The notes under the pieces were generated by a model, which was not told the DNA's origin, did no database searches, and saw only the letters and a program-made list of their open reading frames with translations. The position numbers and the translations under genes were made by a program. A stretch of DNA of 48,842 nucleotides, from contig NZ_JACWCT010000117.1 of assembly GCF_016613415.1 (NCBI RefSeq), positions 1 through 48,842 on the forward strand, read 5' to 3'. Position 1 is the first letter of the stretch. Every line of letters begins with the position of its first letter. This DNA comes from Methylobacterium ajmalii. GTDB taxonomy: Bacteria; Pseudomonadota; Alphaproteobacteria; Rhizobiales; Beijerinckiaceae. Positions 29,861 through 39,075 of this stretch are shown piece by piece.

Positions 29861-30304
29861 ATGGACAAGGTTCTGTTTACCATCGGGTACGAAGGCGCCG
29901 ATACCGAGCGTTTCGCCGCGGCCCTGCGCGATGCCGGGGTGGCGACGCTCGCCGACGTGCGGGCGGTGGCGGCCTCGCGCAAGCGCGGCTTCTCGAAGAG
30001 CGCGCTCGCCGCCGGCCTCACCGAGGCCGGGATCGGCTACCGGCACCTGCGCAGCCTCGGCACGCCGAAGGCCGGCCGCGAGGCCGCCCGCGCCCACGAC
30101 GCCGCGCTGATGCGCCGGATCTACTGCGAGGAGGTGCTGGAGACCGGCACCGGCCAGGCCGCCCTCGACGAGCTGGCGGCCTTGGCCGAGGCCGGGCCGA
30201 CATGCCTGCTGTGCTTCGAGCGCGACCCGGAGCGTTGCCACCGGCGGGTCCTGAGCGAGCGGCTGGCGGGGAGGGGTTTCGAGGTGGTCGATCTGTTCGC
30301 GTGA
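29861..30304 (+). CDS. DUF488-family protein
   Basis: A 147-residue soluble protein of the DUF488 family, starting MDKVLFTIGYEGADTERFAA and containing LADVRAVAASRKRGFSKSAL (about 31-50), YRHLRSLGTPKAGRE (about 61-75) and the conserved CLLCFERDPERCHRRVL (about 116-132) with three cysteines. The family function is unknown; its pattern TIGY..R....DVR is diagnostic. The ATG at 29861 is used; an in-frame TTG at 29846 would add five residues. It converges with the glycosyltransferase gene with only 35 bases between stops. Confidence 0.85.
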   Translation: MDKVLFTIGYEGADTERFAAALRDAGVATLADVRAVAASRKRGFSKSALAAGLTEAGIGYRHLRSLGTPKAGREAARAHDAALMRRIYCEEVLETGTGQAALDELAALAEAGPTCLLCFERDPERCHRRVLSERLAGRGFEVVDLFA

Positions 30305-30339
30305 GGCGGCCGGGTCCGATCGCTTCGGAAACGGCTTGG

Positions 30340-31443
30340 TCAGCCCTCGCCGACCCGCGGCAGGGAAGCGGGCGCCTCGCCCGGCAGTGGCAATCCGATG
30401 CGCCGGCGTCGCCGCTTCGTCGCGCCCTCGGCGTGGGCGGCCTCGATGTTGCCGTAGAACTGGTCGGCGCTCGCCTCCCAGGTGTAGCGCAGGGCCTCCG
30501 TCCGGCAGGCCTCGCGGGGGATCGCCAAGGCCGCCCGGGCGGCTGCACCAAGGTCGTGGTCGAGGACCCCGACGCTCGTGCCGCCGATCACGTCGAGGGG
30601 GCCGGTGACGGGATAGGCGGCGACCGGCAGGCCGCTCGCCAGGGCTTCCAGCAGCACGATGCCGAAGGTGTCGGTCAGGCTCGGGAAGACGAAGACGTCG
30701 CAGGCCGCGTAGACCCGGGCCAGGGCCTCGCCGGTGAGCGTGCCGAGGAACCGGGCGGTGGGATCGACGGCGGAGAGCCGGGCCCGGTCGGGTCCGTCGC
30801 CGACGATGAGCTTGGTGCCGGGCAGATCGAGGCGCAGGAACGCCTCGACGTTCTTCTCCACCGCGAGCCGACCGACGAACAGGAAGAACGGGCGGGGCAG
30901 GCCGACGAGCGCGTCTGGCGCCGCCTCGCCGTCGCGGGGGCGGAACAGCTCGGTGTCGACGCCGCGGGTCCAGCGCATCAGCCGGGTGAAGCCGCGCCCC
31001 GACAAATCGCGCTCGAGCGAGGGCGTGCTCACCATGGTGCCGCTTGCCGCGCCGTGGAAGCGGCGCAGCCAGGCGTAGCTCCAGCGCTCCGGCACCGGCA
31101 GGCGGGCGGCGAGGTATTCGGGAAAGCGGGTGTGGTAGCTCGTGGTGAAGGGCCGGCCCTGCGCCAGGCAGACCCGGCGGGTCGCGAGCCCGATCGGCCC
31201 CTCGGTGGCGATGTGGACGTGGCTGGGCGCCAGCGCCGGGAACCGCCGCGCGACGCCGCGGGCGGTCACCAGCGACAGCCGGATCTCGGAATAGCCCGGC
31301 AGCGGCACGCTGGCGAAGTCGAGCGGTGTCAGCATCACCGGGTCGTGGCCGCGCCGGCGACCCGCCGCGACCATGTGCTCGAGGGAGCGGACGACGCCGT
31401 TGACCTGGGGATGCCAGGCATCGGTCGCGACGAGGAGCCTCAC
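30340..31443 (-). CDS. GT4-family glycosyltransferase
   Basis: A 367-residue GT-B glycosyltransferase. The N terminus MRLLVATDAWHPQVNGVVRS is typical of the MgtA/SqdX-like group; the acceptor domain has FTTSYHTRFPEYLAARL. The donor domain has PFFLFVGRLAVEKNVEAFL and TDTFGIVLLEALASGLPVAA, the equivalent of the EX7E motif with Asp for the first Glu. The GTG at 31443 overlaps the stop of the upstream phosphoesterase gene as GTGA. This coupling suggests joint action on a lipid or nucleotide-sugar substrate, perhaps a membrane glycolipid. Donor and acceptor are not known. The C terminus ends in a basic tail. Confidence 0.88.
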   Translation of the reverse strand: MRLLVATDAWHPQVNGVVRSLEHMVAAGRRRGHDPVMLTPLDFASVPLPGYSEIRLSLVTARGVARRFPALAPSHVHIATEGPIGLATRRVCLAQGRPFTTSYHTRFPEYLAARLPVPERWSYAWLRRFHGAASGTMVSTPSLERDLSGRGFTRLMRWTRGVDTELFRPRDGEAAPDALVGLPRPFFLFVGRLAVEKNVEAFLRLDLPGTKLIVGDGPDRARLSAVDPTARFLGTLTGEALARVYAACDVFVFPSLTDTFGIVLLEALASGLPVAAYPVTGPLDVIGGTSVGVLDHDLGAAARAALAIPREACRTEALRYTWEASADQFYGNIEAAHAEGATKRRRRRIGLPLPGEAPASLPRVGEG

Positions 31444-32321
31444 GCGACGGCCCGGGTGTTCACGATCGGATGCTCCGGCATGGAGCGGGCGGCGGGCGCC
31501 AGTTCCTCGACCGGGGCGAGCGGGCGGCTGCGGGAGGTCAGCGGCACCGGCGCCTCGGCGCTGGCGCGCTTCCAGTCGGCGAAGCGGATCACCTCCATGG
31601 TGCCGTCGTAGTGCTCGACCACCGCCGTGCAGGATTCCACCCAATCGCCGGTGTTGAGGTAGTGCATGTCGCCGACCATGCGGCTCGCCGCGTGGTGGAT
31701 GTGGCCGCAGATCACCCCGTTCGCGTCGGCCCGGCGGGCCTCGGCGATCAGGAACTCCTCGAACCGGCCGATGAAGTTGACGGCGTTCTTCACCTTCAGC
31801 TTGGCCCAGGCCGACAGCGACCAGTAGGTCAGGCCGAGGCGCCGGCGCACCCAGTTGAGGTGGGTGTTGACGAAGAGCGCCGCCGTGTAGGCGCCGTCGC
31901 CCAGCAGGGCAAGCCAGCGGGCGTGGCGCACCACGAGATCGAACTGGTCGCCGTGGATGACGAGGTAGCGCTTGCCGTCCGCCGCCTCGTGCAGGACCTG
32001 GTCCTGGATCTCGATGCCGCCGAAATGCATGTCGAGGAAGTCGCGCAGGAACTCGTCGTGGTTGCCCGGCACGTAGACGAGGCGAGACCCTTTTCGCACC
32101 TTCCGCAGCAGCTTCTGCACGACGTCGTTGTGCGATTGCGGCCAGTACCAGCCGGAGCGCAGCTTCCAGCCATCGACGATGTCGCCGACCAGGTAGATTT
32201 CGTCGGCGTCCACTTCCCGCATGAAGTCGAGCAGTAGCTCGGCCTGGCAGCCCTTGGTGCCCAGATGGAGGTCCGAGAGGAACAGGGTTCGCACGCGAAG
32301 CGCGTCGGCATCCTCGGCCAC
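31440..32321 (-). CDS. Calcineurin-like phosphoesterase (UDP-2,3-diacylglucosamine diphosphatase-like)
   Basis: A 293-residue metallophosphoesterase. Metal-binding motifs are FLSDLHLG (about 14-21), VGDIVDGW (about 44-51), VPGNHDEFL (about 79-87), IHGDQFD (about 118-124) and CGHIHHA (about 200-206). Databases usually name this group UDP-2,3-diacylglucosamine diphosphatase, but alphaproteobacteria often use LpxI for that lipid A step, so the substrate is open. The GTG at 32321 is preceded by AAGGAGAT, a near-perfect ribosome-binding site, and is preferred over the much longer frame. Coupled to the GT4 gene by a GTGA overlap. Confidence 0.85.
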   Translation of the reverse strand: MAEDADALRVRTLFLSDLHLGTKGCQAELLLDFMREVDADEIYLVGDIVDGWKLRSGWYWPQSHNDVVQKLLRKVRKGSRLVYVPGNHDEFLRDFLDMHFGGIEIQDQVLHEAADGKRYLVIHGDQFDLVVRHARWLALLGDGAYTAALFVNTHLNWVRRRLGLTYWSLSAWAKLKVKNAVNFIGRFEEFLIAEARRADANGVICGHIHHAASRMVGDMHYLNTGDWVESCTAVVEHYDGTMEVIRFADWKRASAEAPVPLTSRSRPLAPVEELAPAARSMPEHPIVNTRAVA

Positions 32322-32583
32322 GTGCAATCTCCTTGGCGGCGTCTCGCGCCAGCCAAACCCCATTCGCGTATCACTTTGATGACGCGCGGGCAGAGCGTCG
32401 AACCTCGGCCGGGGATGCAGGCCGAGATTCGTTTGCGGAGACTTAAAGGCGACCATGCGGATCGCGCAGGTCAGCCGCTCGGGGAGGCCTCTACCTCGGC
32501 CGTGCCGATTCGTGGTTCTGACAGGACGCCGCGATCGACGCGACCGTGCCTTCCCCGCTCCGCCAAGAAAAAGCGCCCCGCCC

Positions 32584-33567
32584 ATGGCAGCCCCCCTCGT
32601 CGTCCCCGGCCGGTCGGTCACCGGAGCTGGCGCGTCGGGGCGCGGTGCCGCCCGGCCCTATCTCGGCATCGGTCTCAAGGTCCTCTCGGCGCTCGCCTTC
32701 ACGCTGATGTCCGCCGGCGTGAAGACCTTGGCTGACCGGTTCCCGACCGGCGAGATCGTGTTCTTCCGCTCCTTCATCGCCATCGCGCCGCTGCTGGTGT
32801 GGCTGCGCTGGCAGGGCGGCGTGATCGAGGCGGTGCGCACGCAGAACCTCAAGGGGCACATGCTGCGCAGCATCATCGGCGCCTGCGGCATGTTCGCGGG
32901 CTTTGCCGGCCTGTCCTTCCTGCCGCTCTCCGACGCGGTGGCGATCGGCTACGCCTCGCCGCTCCTCGTCGTGGTGCTCGCGGCCATCGTGCTGCGTGAG
33001 AAGGTCCAGGCCTATCGCTGGGCCGGCGTCAGCGTCGGCTTCCTCGGCGTCCTGATCACGCTCGCCCCGCATCTCGAATTCGGCGGCGCGGGCGGGGGCG
33101 GCACCACCGGCGCGCTGTTCGCGATCCTGGCGGCGGCCTGCTCGGCGGCGGCCACCATCCAGGTGCGCAAGCTCACCGGCACCGAGCGCACCGGCGCCAT
33201 CGTGCTGTACTTCTTCCTGTTCACCTCGCTGCTCGGCCTCTCGACGGTCGTGCTCGGCTGGAAGATGCCGGGCTGGACCGACCTCGCGCTGTTCGTCGTC
33301 GTCGGCGTGCTCGGCGGCATCGGCCAGATCCTGCTCACCGAGAGCTACCGGCACGGCGACGCTTCGCTGGTCGCGCCCTTCGAGTACACCACGATGCTGT
33401 GGTCGGTGCTGATCGGCTGGTTCGTGTTCGGCCAGCTGCCCACCGCCTCGATCGCGCTCGGCGGCGGCATCGTGGCGGCGGCCGGCGTGTTCGTGGTCTG
33501 GCGCGAGCGGCGCCTGGTGGTCGAGCGGGCCCGCGAGGCCGCGGCTGGCGGGGCCCGGGCGGGCTGA
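32584..33567 (+). CDS. EamA/DMT-family transporter
   Basis: A 327-residue inner-membrane protein with about ten hydrophobic helices in two EamA repeats: the first from LGIGLKVLSALAFTLMSAGV (about 27-46) with EIVFFRSFIAIAPLL, the second from GALFAILAAACSAAATIQV with ESYRHGDASLVAPFEYTTML near the end. Such proteins export amino acids, nucleobases or other metabolites; the substrate is unknown. The ATG at 32584 was chosen; the alternative at 32455 has a purine-rich AAAGG upstream, but its extra 43 residues are arginine/proline-rich and unlike a transporter N terminus. It is divergent from the phosphoesterase gene. Confidence 0.88.
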   Translation: MAAPLVVPGRSVTGAGASGRGAARPYLGIGLKVLSALAFTLMSAGVKTLADRFPTGEIVFFRSFIAIAPLLVWLRWQGGVIEAVRTQNLKGHMLRSIIGACGMFAGFAGLSFLPLSDAVAIGYASPLLVVVLAAIVLREKVQAYRWAGVSVGFLGVLITLAPHLEFGGAGGGGTTGALFAILAAACSAAATIQVRKLTGTERTGAIVLYFFLFTSLLGLSTVVLGWKMPGWTDLALFVVVGVLGGIGQILLTESYRHGDASLVAPFEYTTMLWSVLIGWFVFGQLPTASIALGGGIVAAAGVFVVWRERRLVVERAREAAAGGARAG

Positions 33568-33569
33568 GG

Positions 33570-33585
33570 ACCCGGCGGGCCGGGT
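33570..33585 (+). terminator. Short hairpin after the EamA gene
   Basis: ACCCGGC (33570-33576) and GCCGGGT (33579-33585) are perfect inverted repeats, directly after the stop codon. No T-run follows. Candidate terminator only. Confidence 0.35.
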
Positions 33586-33655
33586 GCCCGTTGACGCCCG
33601 CGCTCGCCCGCCCTTACTCCGGGAGAAACGCCACGACGGCTCTCGCCCGATAGGA

Positions 33656-33709
33656 ATGCCCGCCATGTCCGCACGCCGCCCCACGCCCCGCGCGGAAAAT
33701 CGCCCGTGA
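33656..33709 (+). other. Possible 17-codon upstream ORF coupled to thiE
   Basis: ATG at 33656, preceded by TAGGA, opens a 17-codon frame (MPAMSARRPTPRAENRP) whose TGA overlaps the thiE GTG as GTGA. That is the junction type used by real gene pairs in this window. It could be a leader that carries ribosomes to thiE, or chance. No TPP riboswitch elements were seen in the 138-base region. Confidence 0.25.
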
Positions 33710-34419
33710 GCGCCGGCCCGGCATCCGTCCCGGCCGCCACCGTGCCGGTGGACCTGCGGCTCTACGGCCTGCTCGATGTCGGGGTCTGCGGCGGCGACGC
33801 CAGGCACCTCGCCCGCATGGCGGCCGAGGCGGCGGCCGGGGGCTGCACCCTGCTGCAATACCGCGAAAAAACCATCGCCAACGCGCGCGAGACGGTGGAG
33901 CGGCTGCGCCGGATCCACGCGGCGCTCGAGGGCACCGGCGTGCCGCTCCTCGTCAACGACCGGGTCGACCTGGCGCTCGCCGCGGGCGCCGAGGGCGTGC
34001 ATCTCGGCCAGGAGGACATGCACCCGGCCGACGCCAAGCGCCTCCTGCCGCGCGGCGCGATCGTCGGTCTCACGGTCAAGAACGCGGCCCAGGCCGACGA
34101 GCTCTATCGCCTGCCGGTCGACTACGCCTGCATCGGCGGCGTCTTCTCCACCACCAGCAAGGACAATCCAGACCCGCCGGTCGGGCTCGACGGGCTCAAC
34201 CGCATCGTCTTCCGGGCACGGCTCGCCCGCGGCGCCACCCTTCCGGTCGGGGCGATCGCGGGCATCGACCGCAGCAACGCCGCCGCGACGATCGGGGCGG
34301 GCGCCGACGGGATCGCGCTGATCTCGGCCCTGTTCGGCACCGGGCAGGACGTCGAGGCGCGGGCCCGCGACCTGCGGGCGGTCGTCGACGGCGCTCTGGC
34401 GGCCCGGGGGGCGGCATGA
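33706..34419 (+). CDS. thiE: Thiamine phosphate synthase
   Basis: Joins the pyrimidine and thiazole halves of thiamine to give thiamine phosphate. The 237-residue TIM-barrel product has the diphosphate-binding and active-site segments LLQYREKT (about 49-56), LLVNDRVDLALAAGAEGVHL (about 83-102) followed by GQEDM, YACIGGVFSTTSKDNPDPPV, and GADGIALISALF near the end. The GTG at 33706 was chosen as the only sensible start; the first 20 residues are Ala/Pro-rich. thiD starts 40 bases after its stop, so the two form a thiamine unit. Confidence 0.93.
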   Translation: MSAGPASVPAATVPVDLRLYGLLDVGVCGGDARHLARMAAEAAAGGCTLLQYREKTIANARETVERLRRIHAALEGTGVPLLVNDRVDLALAAGAEGVHLGQEDMHPADAKRLLPRGAIVGLTVKNAAQADELYRLPVDYACIGGVFSTTSKDNPDPPVGLDGLNRIVFRARLARGATLPVGAIAGIDRSNAAATIGAGADGIALISALFGTGQDVEARARDLRAVVDGALAARGAA

Positions 34420-34459
34420 TCGGACTTTGGTCGATCTTCGGCACGATTGGAGAGAAAGC

Positions 34460-35260
<801 letters not shown>

Positions 35261-35395
35261 CGCCCGTCCCGTAAGAAACACCCTGCGCGGCCCGATGGAC
35301 CCTTGCGTGCTCCCGGCGATTGCGTTTGATGGAGCGTACGGGCGTTCGGTATGCGGAACGCCCGGCGGTGATCCAGCGGGGTTCGGGGGCAGGCG

Positions 35396-36016
35396 ATGGG
35401 CGTCGAGCGGGGGCGGGAGCGCACCAAGGACCTGTTGACCGGGGCGCAGGTGCTGTCGGGTCAGCTCGGAAAAACCATCCAGCGGCTGCGCAAGGCCTAC
35501 AACCTGTCGCTGTCGGAACTCGCCGAGCAGTCCGGCGTCGCGAAGTCGATCATCAGCCAGATCGAGCGCAACGAGACCAACCCGACGCTGGCGACGATCT
35601 GGCGCCTGAGCCAGGCCCTCGACGTCTCTATCGAGCGGGTGCTCGCCACCGGCGACGAGGAGCCCTTCATCGAGAAGTCCTCCCGGGCCGATACGCCGAT
35701 CCTCGTCTCCGACGACGGCCGGATGCGGCTCGCGATCGTCGGCTGGATCAAGACCGTCGAGTGGCTGCAATGGTACGACCTCTCGGCCGATCCGGGCGGC
35801 GTGCTCGATTCGGATGCGCACCAGCGGGGTTCGGTGGAATCCCTCTCGGTCCTCGAGGGCGAGTTCGAGGTCGACGTGGCCGGCGCGGTGCAGCGCGCGA
35901 GGGCCGGCGAGACCCTGCGCTACCGCTGTGACCGTCCCCACACCGTGCGCTGCGTCAGCGAGACGACCGGGCGCGCCGTGATGGTGGTCATCATGAAGGC
36001 GGCCGTGATGGAGTGA
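35396..36016 (+). CDS. XRE-family regulator with cupin domain
   Basis: A 206-residue transcription factor. The N-terminal helix-turn-helix lies at about 22-80 (LGKTIQRLRKAYNLSLSELA, then EQSGVAKSIISQIERNETNP). The C-terminal cupin covers about 110-205 (HQRGSVESLSVLEGEFEVDV, then RARAGETLRYRCDRPHTVRC). Proteins of this build sense small metabolites such as polyamines or amino acids and usually repress nearby uptake or catabolic genes. It is 135 bases after thiD, so it may have its own promoter. The ligand and targets are unknown. Confidence 0.88.
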   Translation: MGVERGRERTKDLLTGAQVLSGQLGKTIQRLRKAYNLSLSELAEQSGVAKSIISQIERNETNPTLATIWRLSQALDVSIERVLATGDEEPFIEKSSRADTPILVSDDGRMRLAIVGWIKTVEWLQWYDLSADPGGVLDSDAHQRGSVESLSVLEGEFEVDVAGAVQRARAGETLRYRCDRPHTVRCVSETTGRAVMVVIMKAAVME

Positions 36017-36040
36017 CCGCGCGAACCGTCGGTCGATTCT

Positions 36041-36194
36041 GCCGGCGGATATTCGCGGAACGCCACCGGATCGGCGGGAAGACCTGGACGGCGCGGGCGA
36101 ACTTCCGAGCCGCCCGTGCTCGCCGCCACCGACTTCCGCCCGCGGATGAATTTCCGGTCGAATATCGCCGGCCTCGCCTCCCGCCCGAGGCGGG
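36041..36194. repeat. Imperfect dyad between convergent genes
   Basis: GCCGGCGGATATTCG (36041-36055) pairs with CGAATATCGCCGGC (36159-36172) apart from one extra base. A separate small hairpin CCCGCC/GGCGGG follows at 36180-36194. The element fills the gap between the convergent XRE-cupin and PqiC-like genes and differs in sequence from the 17270/28555 family. The 36180-36194 hairpin could terminate the minus-strand Mla operon. Confidence 0.5.
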
Positions 36195-36233
36195 CGGCAC
36201 CGCCTTCATCGCCCCGAGCGCCGGACGGCGTCG

Positions 36234-36845
36234 TCAGGCCGCCGTGCCAACCCACCGCACGATGTCGGCGAGCACGGTCGAGAGCGCCCGGTCGAGCCCG
36301 TTCGCCGCGACGCCGGCATTGACCTCGGCGACGGGCACGCGGGCCTGGAAGATCCGGGCGGCCACCACCTTGCCGGTGGCGTCGGCGACGAGCTTGGCCG
36401 AGATGTCGACCACCGCCTCGCGCGAGCCTGCCGCGATGTCGAAGGCGCGGATCTCGGTCACCAGGATCGTGTCGGCCACGACCTTGTCGCCGGGCCGGCT
36501 CACCGAGCGCAGGCGGCCGGTATTCTCCAGGCTCTGGACCAGGCGGGCCTGCATCAGGCGAGGCAGGCGATCGGCCCACTGGCCGCCGCCGAGGAACGAC
36601 AGCGAGCCGCCGGCCTCGCGCACGATGATGCGGTCGGCCTCGAAGGGCTGGAGCCCGACCGGCTCCGCCACCACGATGGAGCGTCGCGCCGCGCCGCCGC
36701 GGGCCGCGCCCGGGAGGGCGGTGAGGTCGAAGGTCGTCGGCACCGCACCGCTGCCGCAGGCCCCGACGGCGAGCGCCAGGAGGGCGGCGAGGACCGGGCC
36801 GGACCGGCGGGCGCGGCGGGAGACCGGGGAGGCCGTGATCGTCAT
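36234..36845 (-). CDS. ABC-type transport auxiliary lipoprotein (PqiC-like)
   Basis: A 203-residue lipoprotein: after MTITASPVSRRARRSG comes a hydrophobic segment with lipobox LALAVGACGSG (Cys about 28). The mature part has the PqiC/YmbA-type fold pattern: FDLTALPG, SIVVAEPVGLQPFEADRIIV (about 55-74), WADRLPRLMQARLVQSLEN, and LVTEIRAFDIAAGS. These proteins work with MlaD/MCE proteins to move lipids between the membranes. The ATG at 36845 gives a good signal peptide; the frame to 36965 adds unrelated sequence. It is the last gene of the Mla-like cluster. Confidence 0.85.
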   Translation of the reverse strand: MTITASPVSRRARRSGPVLAALLALAVGACGSGAVPTTFDLTALPGAARGGAARRSIVVAEPVGLQPFEADRIIVREAGGSLSFLGGGQWADRLPRLMQARLVQSLENTGRLRSVSRPGDKVVADTILVTEIRAFDIAAGSREAVVDISAKLVADATGKVVAARIFQARVPVAEVNAGVAANGLDRALSTVLADIVRWVGTAA

Positions 36846-36967
36846 GGCGGCGAGGGGACCGAGGACGGGGTGGGCCGGAACCGGCCCGGAAGCGTGACCG
36901 AACATGCCCGGACAACGCGCGGGCCCGCGCGCGGGTGCAATGCCCGCGATGCTGCATGGCAACATGG

Positions 36968-38047
36968 TCAGCGACCGTTGTATTCCGGCAACGTCGGCTT
37001 GCCGCCGAAGATCACCTGGGACGGGTCGCGCTCGATGTTGCGCACGGCGTTGTTGAGGGTGTTGAGGGTGCGCTGGCCGTCGGTCGAGAGCGATTGCACC
37101 TCGCGCCGCCCGGCGCCGCTGAGGCGGGTGACGCTCTGGGTCAGGGTGGCGGTGCGCTTGTCGAGGTTCTCCGACATGGTGCGGAAGGCGCGGCCGGCAT
37201 CGCGGATCGAGACCGCGGCGTCGCGGACCTCGGCAAAGGTGCTCTTGCCGGCATCCCCCGAGGCCGAGCCGAGGAAGCCCTCGGCGCCCTTCAGCACGGC
37301 GTCGAGCCGATCGGCGGAGGCGTTGAGCTTGCCGGCGAGCGTGCGGGCATCGTGCACCCCGGCCTGCACGTCCGGCGAGGCGGCGGCGAGCGCGGTCGAG
37401 AACCGGTCGACGTTGTCGATGAGGCTGGCGAGCTTGCGCCCGTCCACCGCCTTGGTCAGGGCGTCGAGGGCCGGCGCGCTGTCGCCCAGCGTCTTCGAGA
37501 ACCGCTCGACGTTGGCGAGCGTCCGGTTGATCGCGCCCTCGTTGCCGGCGACCACCCGGTCGAGGCGCTGGAGCATGTCGTCGGCGCGCTGCGCGATGGT
37601 GCGGGCGGCCGCCATCAGGTCCTGGATGTCGGAGGCGTCGGCATAGATCGTCGGGACCGGGTCGTCCTTGGTCGGCGCCAGCTGCGGCGCGTCGGCGCTG
37701 CCCCCGACGAGGGCGATCGACGCCACGCCGGTCAGCATGGTCATGTCGAGGCGCGCGCGGGTGTCGACGCGCAGGGGCGTGCCCCGGTTGACCTCGACGA
37801 TCGCCGTCACCCGGCGCGGGTCCTGCGGCAAGAGCCGCACGTCGGTCGCCTCGCCGACCCGGATGCCGTTGAAGGTGACGACCGCCCCCTTGGCCAGGCC
37901 CCCGACGCCGCCCGAGAACACTATGCGCACCGGCATCCGGGCCTGGTTCGACGAGGACCCGCGCAGCCAGAACGCGAAGGCGAAGCCGAGCGCGATCACC
38001 GCCAGCGTGAAGGCGCCGATCAGGACGTTGTTGGCGCGGGTTTCCAT
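36968..38047 (-). CDS. MlaD-family (MCE-domain) substrate-binding protein
   Basis: A 359-residue protein anchored by one N-terminal membrane helix (about 9-28, LIGAFTLAVIALGFAFAFWL). An MCE domain follows (about 37-115: MPVRIVFSGGVGGLAKGAVV, then FNGIRVGEATDVRL). The remaining 240 residues are predicted helical with heptad-like Ala/Leu/Asp repeats, as in MCE proteins that form a periplasmic tube. It is the substrate-carrying part of a retrograde or anterograde phospholipid transporter. It follows the ATPase gene after 158 bases and precedes the PqiC-like lipoprotein. Confidence 0.92.
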   Translation of the reverse strand: METRANNVLIGAFTLAVIALGFAFAFWLRGSSSNQARMPVRIVFSGGVGGLAKGAVVTFNGIRVGEATDVRLLPQDPRRVTAIVEVNRGTPLRVDTRARLDMTMLTGVASIALVGGSADAPQLAPTKDDPVPTIYADASDIQDLMAAARTIAQRADDMLQRLDRVVAGNEGAINRTLANVERFSKTLGDSAPALDALTKAVDGRKLASLIDNVDRFSTALAAASPDVQAGVHDARTLAGKLNASADRLDAVLKGAEGFLGSASGDAGKSTFAEVRDAAVSIRDAGRAFRTMSENLDKRTATLTQSVTRLSGAGRREVQSLSTDGQRTLNTLNNAVRNIERDPSQVIFGGKPTLPEYNGR

Positions 38048-38205
38048 GCCTTAACGGTTTCCATGCGCGTGCGGGGTAAAGGCGGGGGCCGGCAGGGACG
38101 GGGCGAGGAGCCCGCGAGCCGGATGCTCCCGAGCGGGCATCGCGGCGCAGCCTGACGTGAGAAGCTTAAGCGGGCCCGGGCGGCGGGCGGGTGCGGCATC
38201 GCACA

Positions 38206-39057
38206 TCAGGCGACGCCCTCCACGATTCCGCGGGATGACGGCGCCTCCGGCACCACGATCGAGCGGGCGCGCTTGCCGTGGAAGTAGGAGCGCAGCCAGG
38301 GATGGTCGGAGGCGAGCATCGCGTCGATCGGCCCCTCGGCGATGATCTGGCCGTCGCCGAGCGCGGCGATGCGGTCGCAGGCGGTGTAGAGGCTGTCGAG
38401 GTCGTGGGTCACCATGAACACGGTGAGCCCCAGCGTGCGTTGCAGCGTCGCCACCAGCTCGTCGAACTCGCCCGCCCCGATCGGGTCGAGGCCGGAGGTC
38501 GGCTCGTCGAGGAAGAGCACCTCGGGGTCGAGGGCGAGCGCCCGGGCCAGCGCCGCGCGCTTGATCATGCCGCCCGACAGCTCGGAGGGCAGCTTGTCCG
38601 CGGCGTCGGGCTTTAGGCCCACCATCTCGATCTTGAGCCGGGCGAACTCGTCGAGCAGGCGCTCGGAGAGCCTCAGGTGCTCGCGCATCGGCACCTGGAT
38701 GTTCTGCTTGACGGTGAGCGCCGAGAACAGCGCGCCCTGCTGGAACAGCACGCCCCAACGCCGCTCGATCACCCGGCGCTGGGCGAGGGTCAGGCGGTCG
38801 ACGTCCTCGCCGAAGACCTCGATCGTGCCCGAGCGCTTCGGCACGAGACCCAGCAGGGTGCGGGTGAGAACCGACTTGCCCTGGCCGGAGGGCCCGACGA
38901 AGCCGAGGATCTCGCCGCGACGGATGTCGAGGTCGAGCCCCTTCAGCACGGTCCGCTCGCCGAACGCGACCACGAGGTCGCGCACGCGGATCAGCGGATC
39001 GTGCGCGCCGGGCAGGCGGCCGGGAGCGGCCGACGGGGCTGTGGAGGGATGGTGCAA
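38206..39057 (-). CDS. MlaF-type ABC transporter ATPase
   Basis: A 283-residue cytoplasmic ATPase driving the Mla-type lipid transporter. It has Walker A GPSGQGKSVLTR (about 55-66), Q-loop FQQGALFSALTV, signature LSGGMIKRAALARALA (about 159-174), Walker B VLFLDEPTSGLDP and the H-loop MVTHDLDSL. The M after LSGG is typical of MlaF-type proteins. Start at 39057 gives MHHPSTAPSAAPGRLPG, a short extension before the core; the core starts at about residue 21. It follows the permease gene after 18 bases. Confidence 0.94.
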   Translation of the reverse strand: MHHPSTAPSAAPGRLPGAHDPLIRVRDLVVAFGERTVLKGLDLDIRRGEILGFVGPSGQGKSVLTRTLLGLVPKRSGTIEVFGEDVDRLTLAQRRVIERRWGVLFQQGALFSALTVKQNIQVPMREHLRLSERLLDEFARLKIEMVGLKPDAADKLPSELSGGMIKRAALARALALDPEVLFLDEPTSGLDPIGAGEFDELVATLQRTLGLTVFMVTHDLDSLYTACDRIAALGDGQIIAEGPIDAMLASDHPWLRSYFHGKRARSIVVPEAPSSRGIVEGVA

Positions 39058-39075
39058 GGGAAAGGCTCGCCTCGC

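Noticed and set aside
32400..32583. Possible TPP riboswitch before the EamA-thiE-thiD genes
   Set aside because: The conserved CUGAGA and ACCUGA-type segments were not found here or before thiE.
32455..32583. Upstream ATG at 32455 as the EamA start
   Set aside because: Although a purine-rich site precedes it, the added residues are Arg/Pro-rich and unlike a transporter N terminus; 32584 is preferred.
35920..36957. A 345-codon minus-strand frame over the PqiC-like gene
   Set aside because: Arg/Pro/Gly-rich shadow. The other minus-strand frame encodes a lipoprotein with a proper signal peptide.
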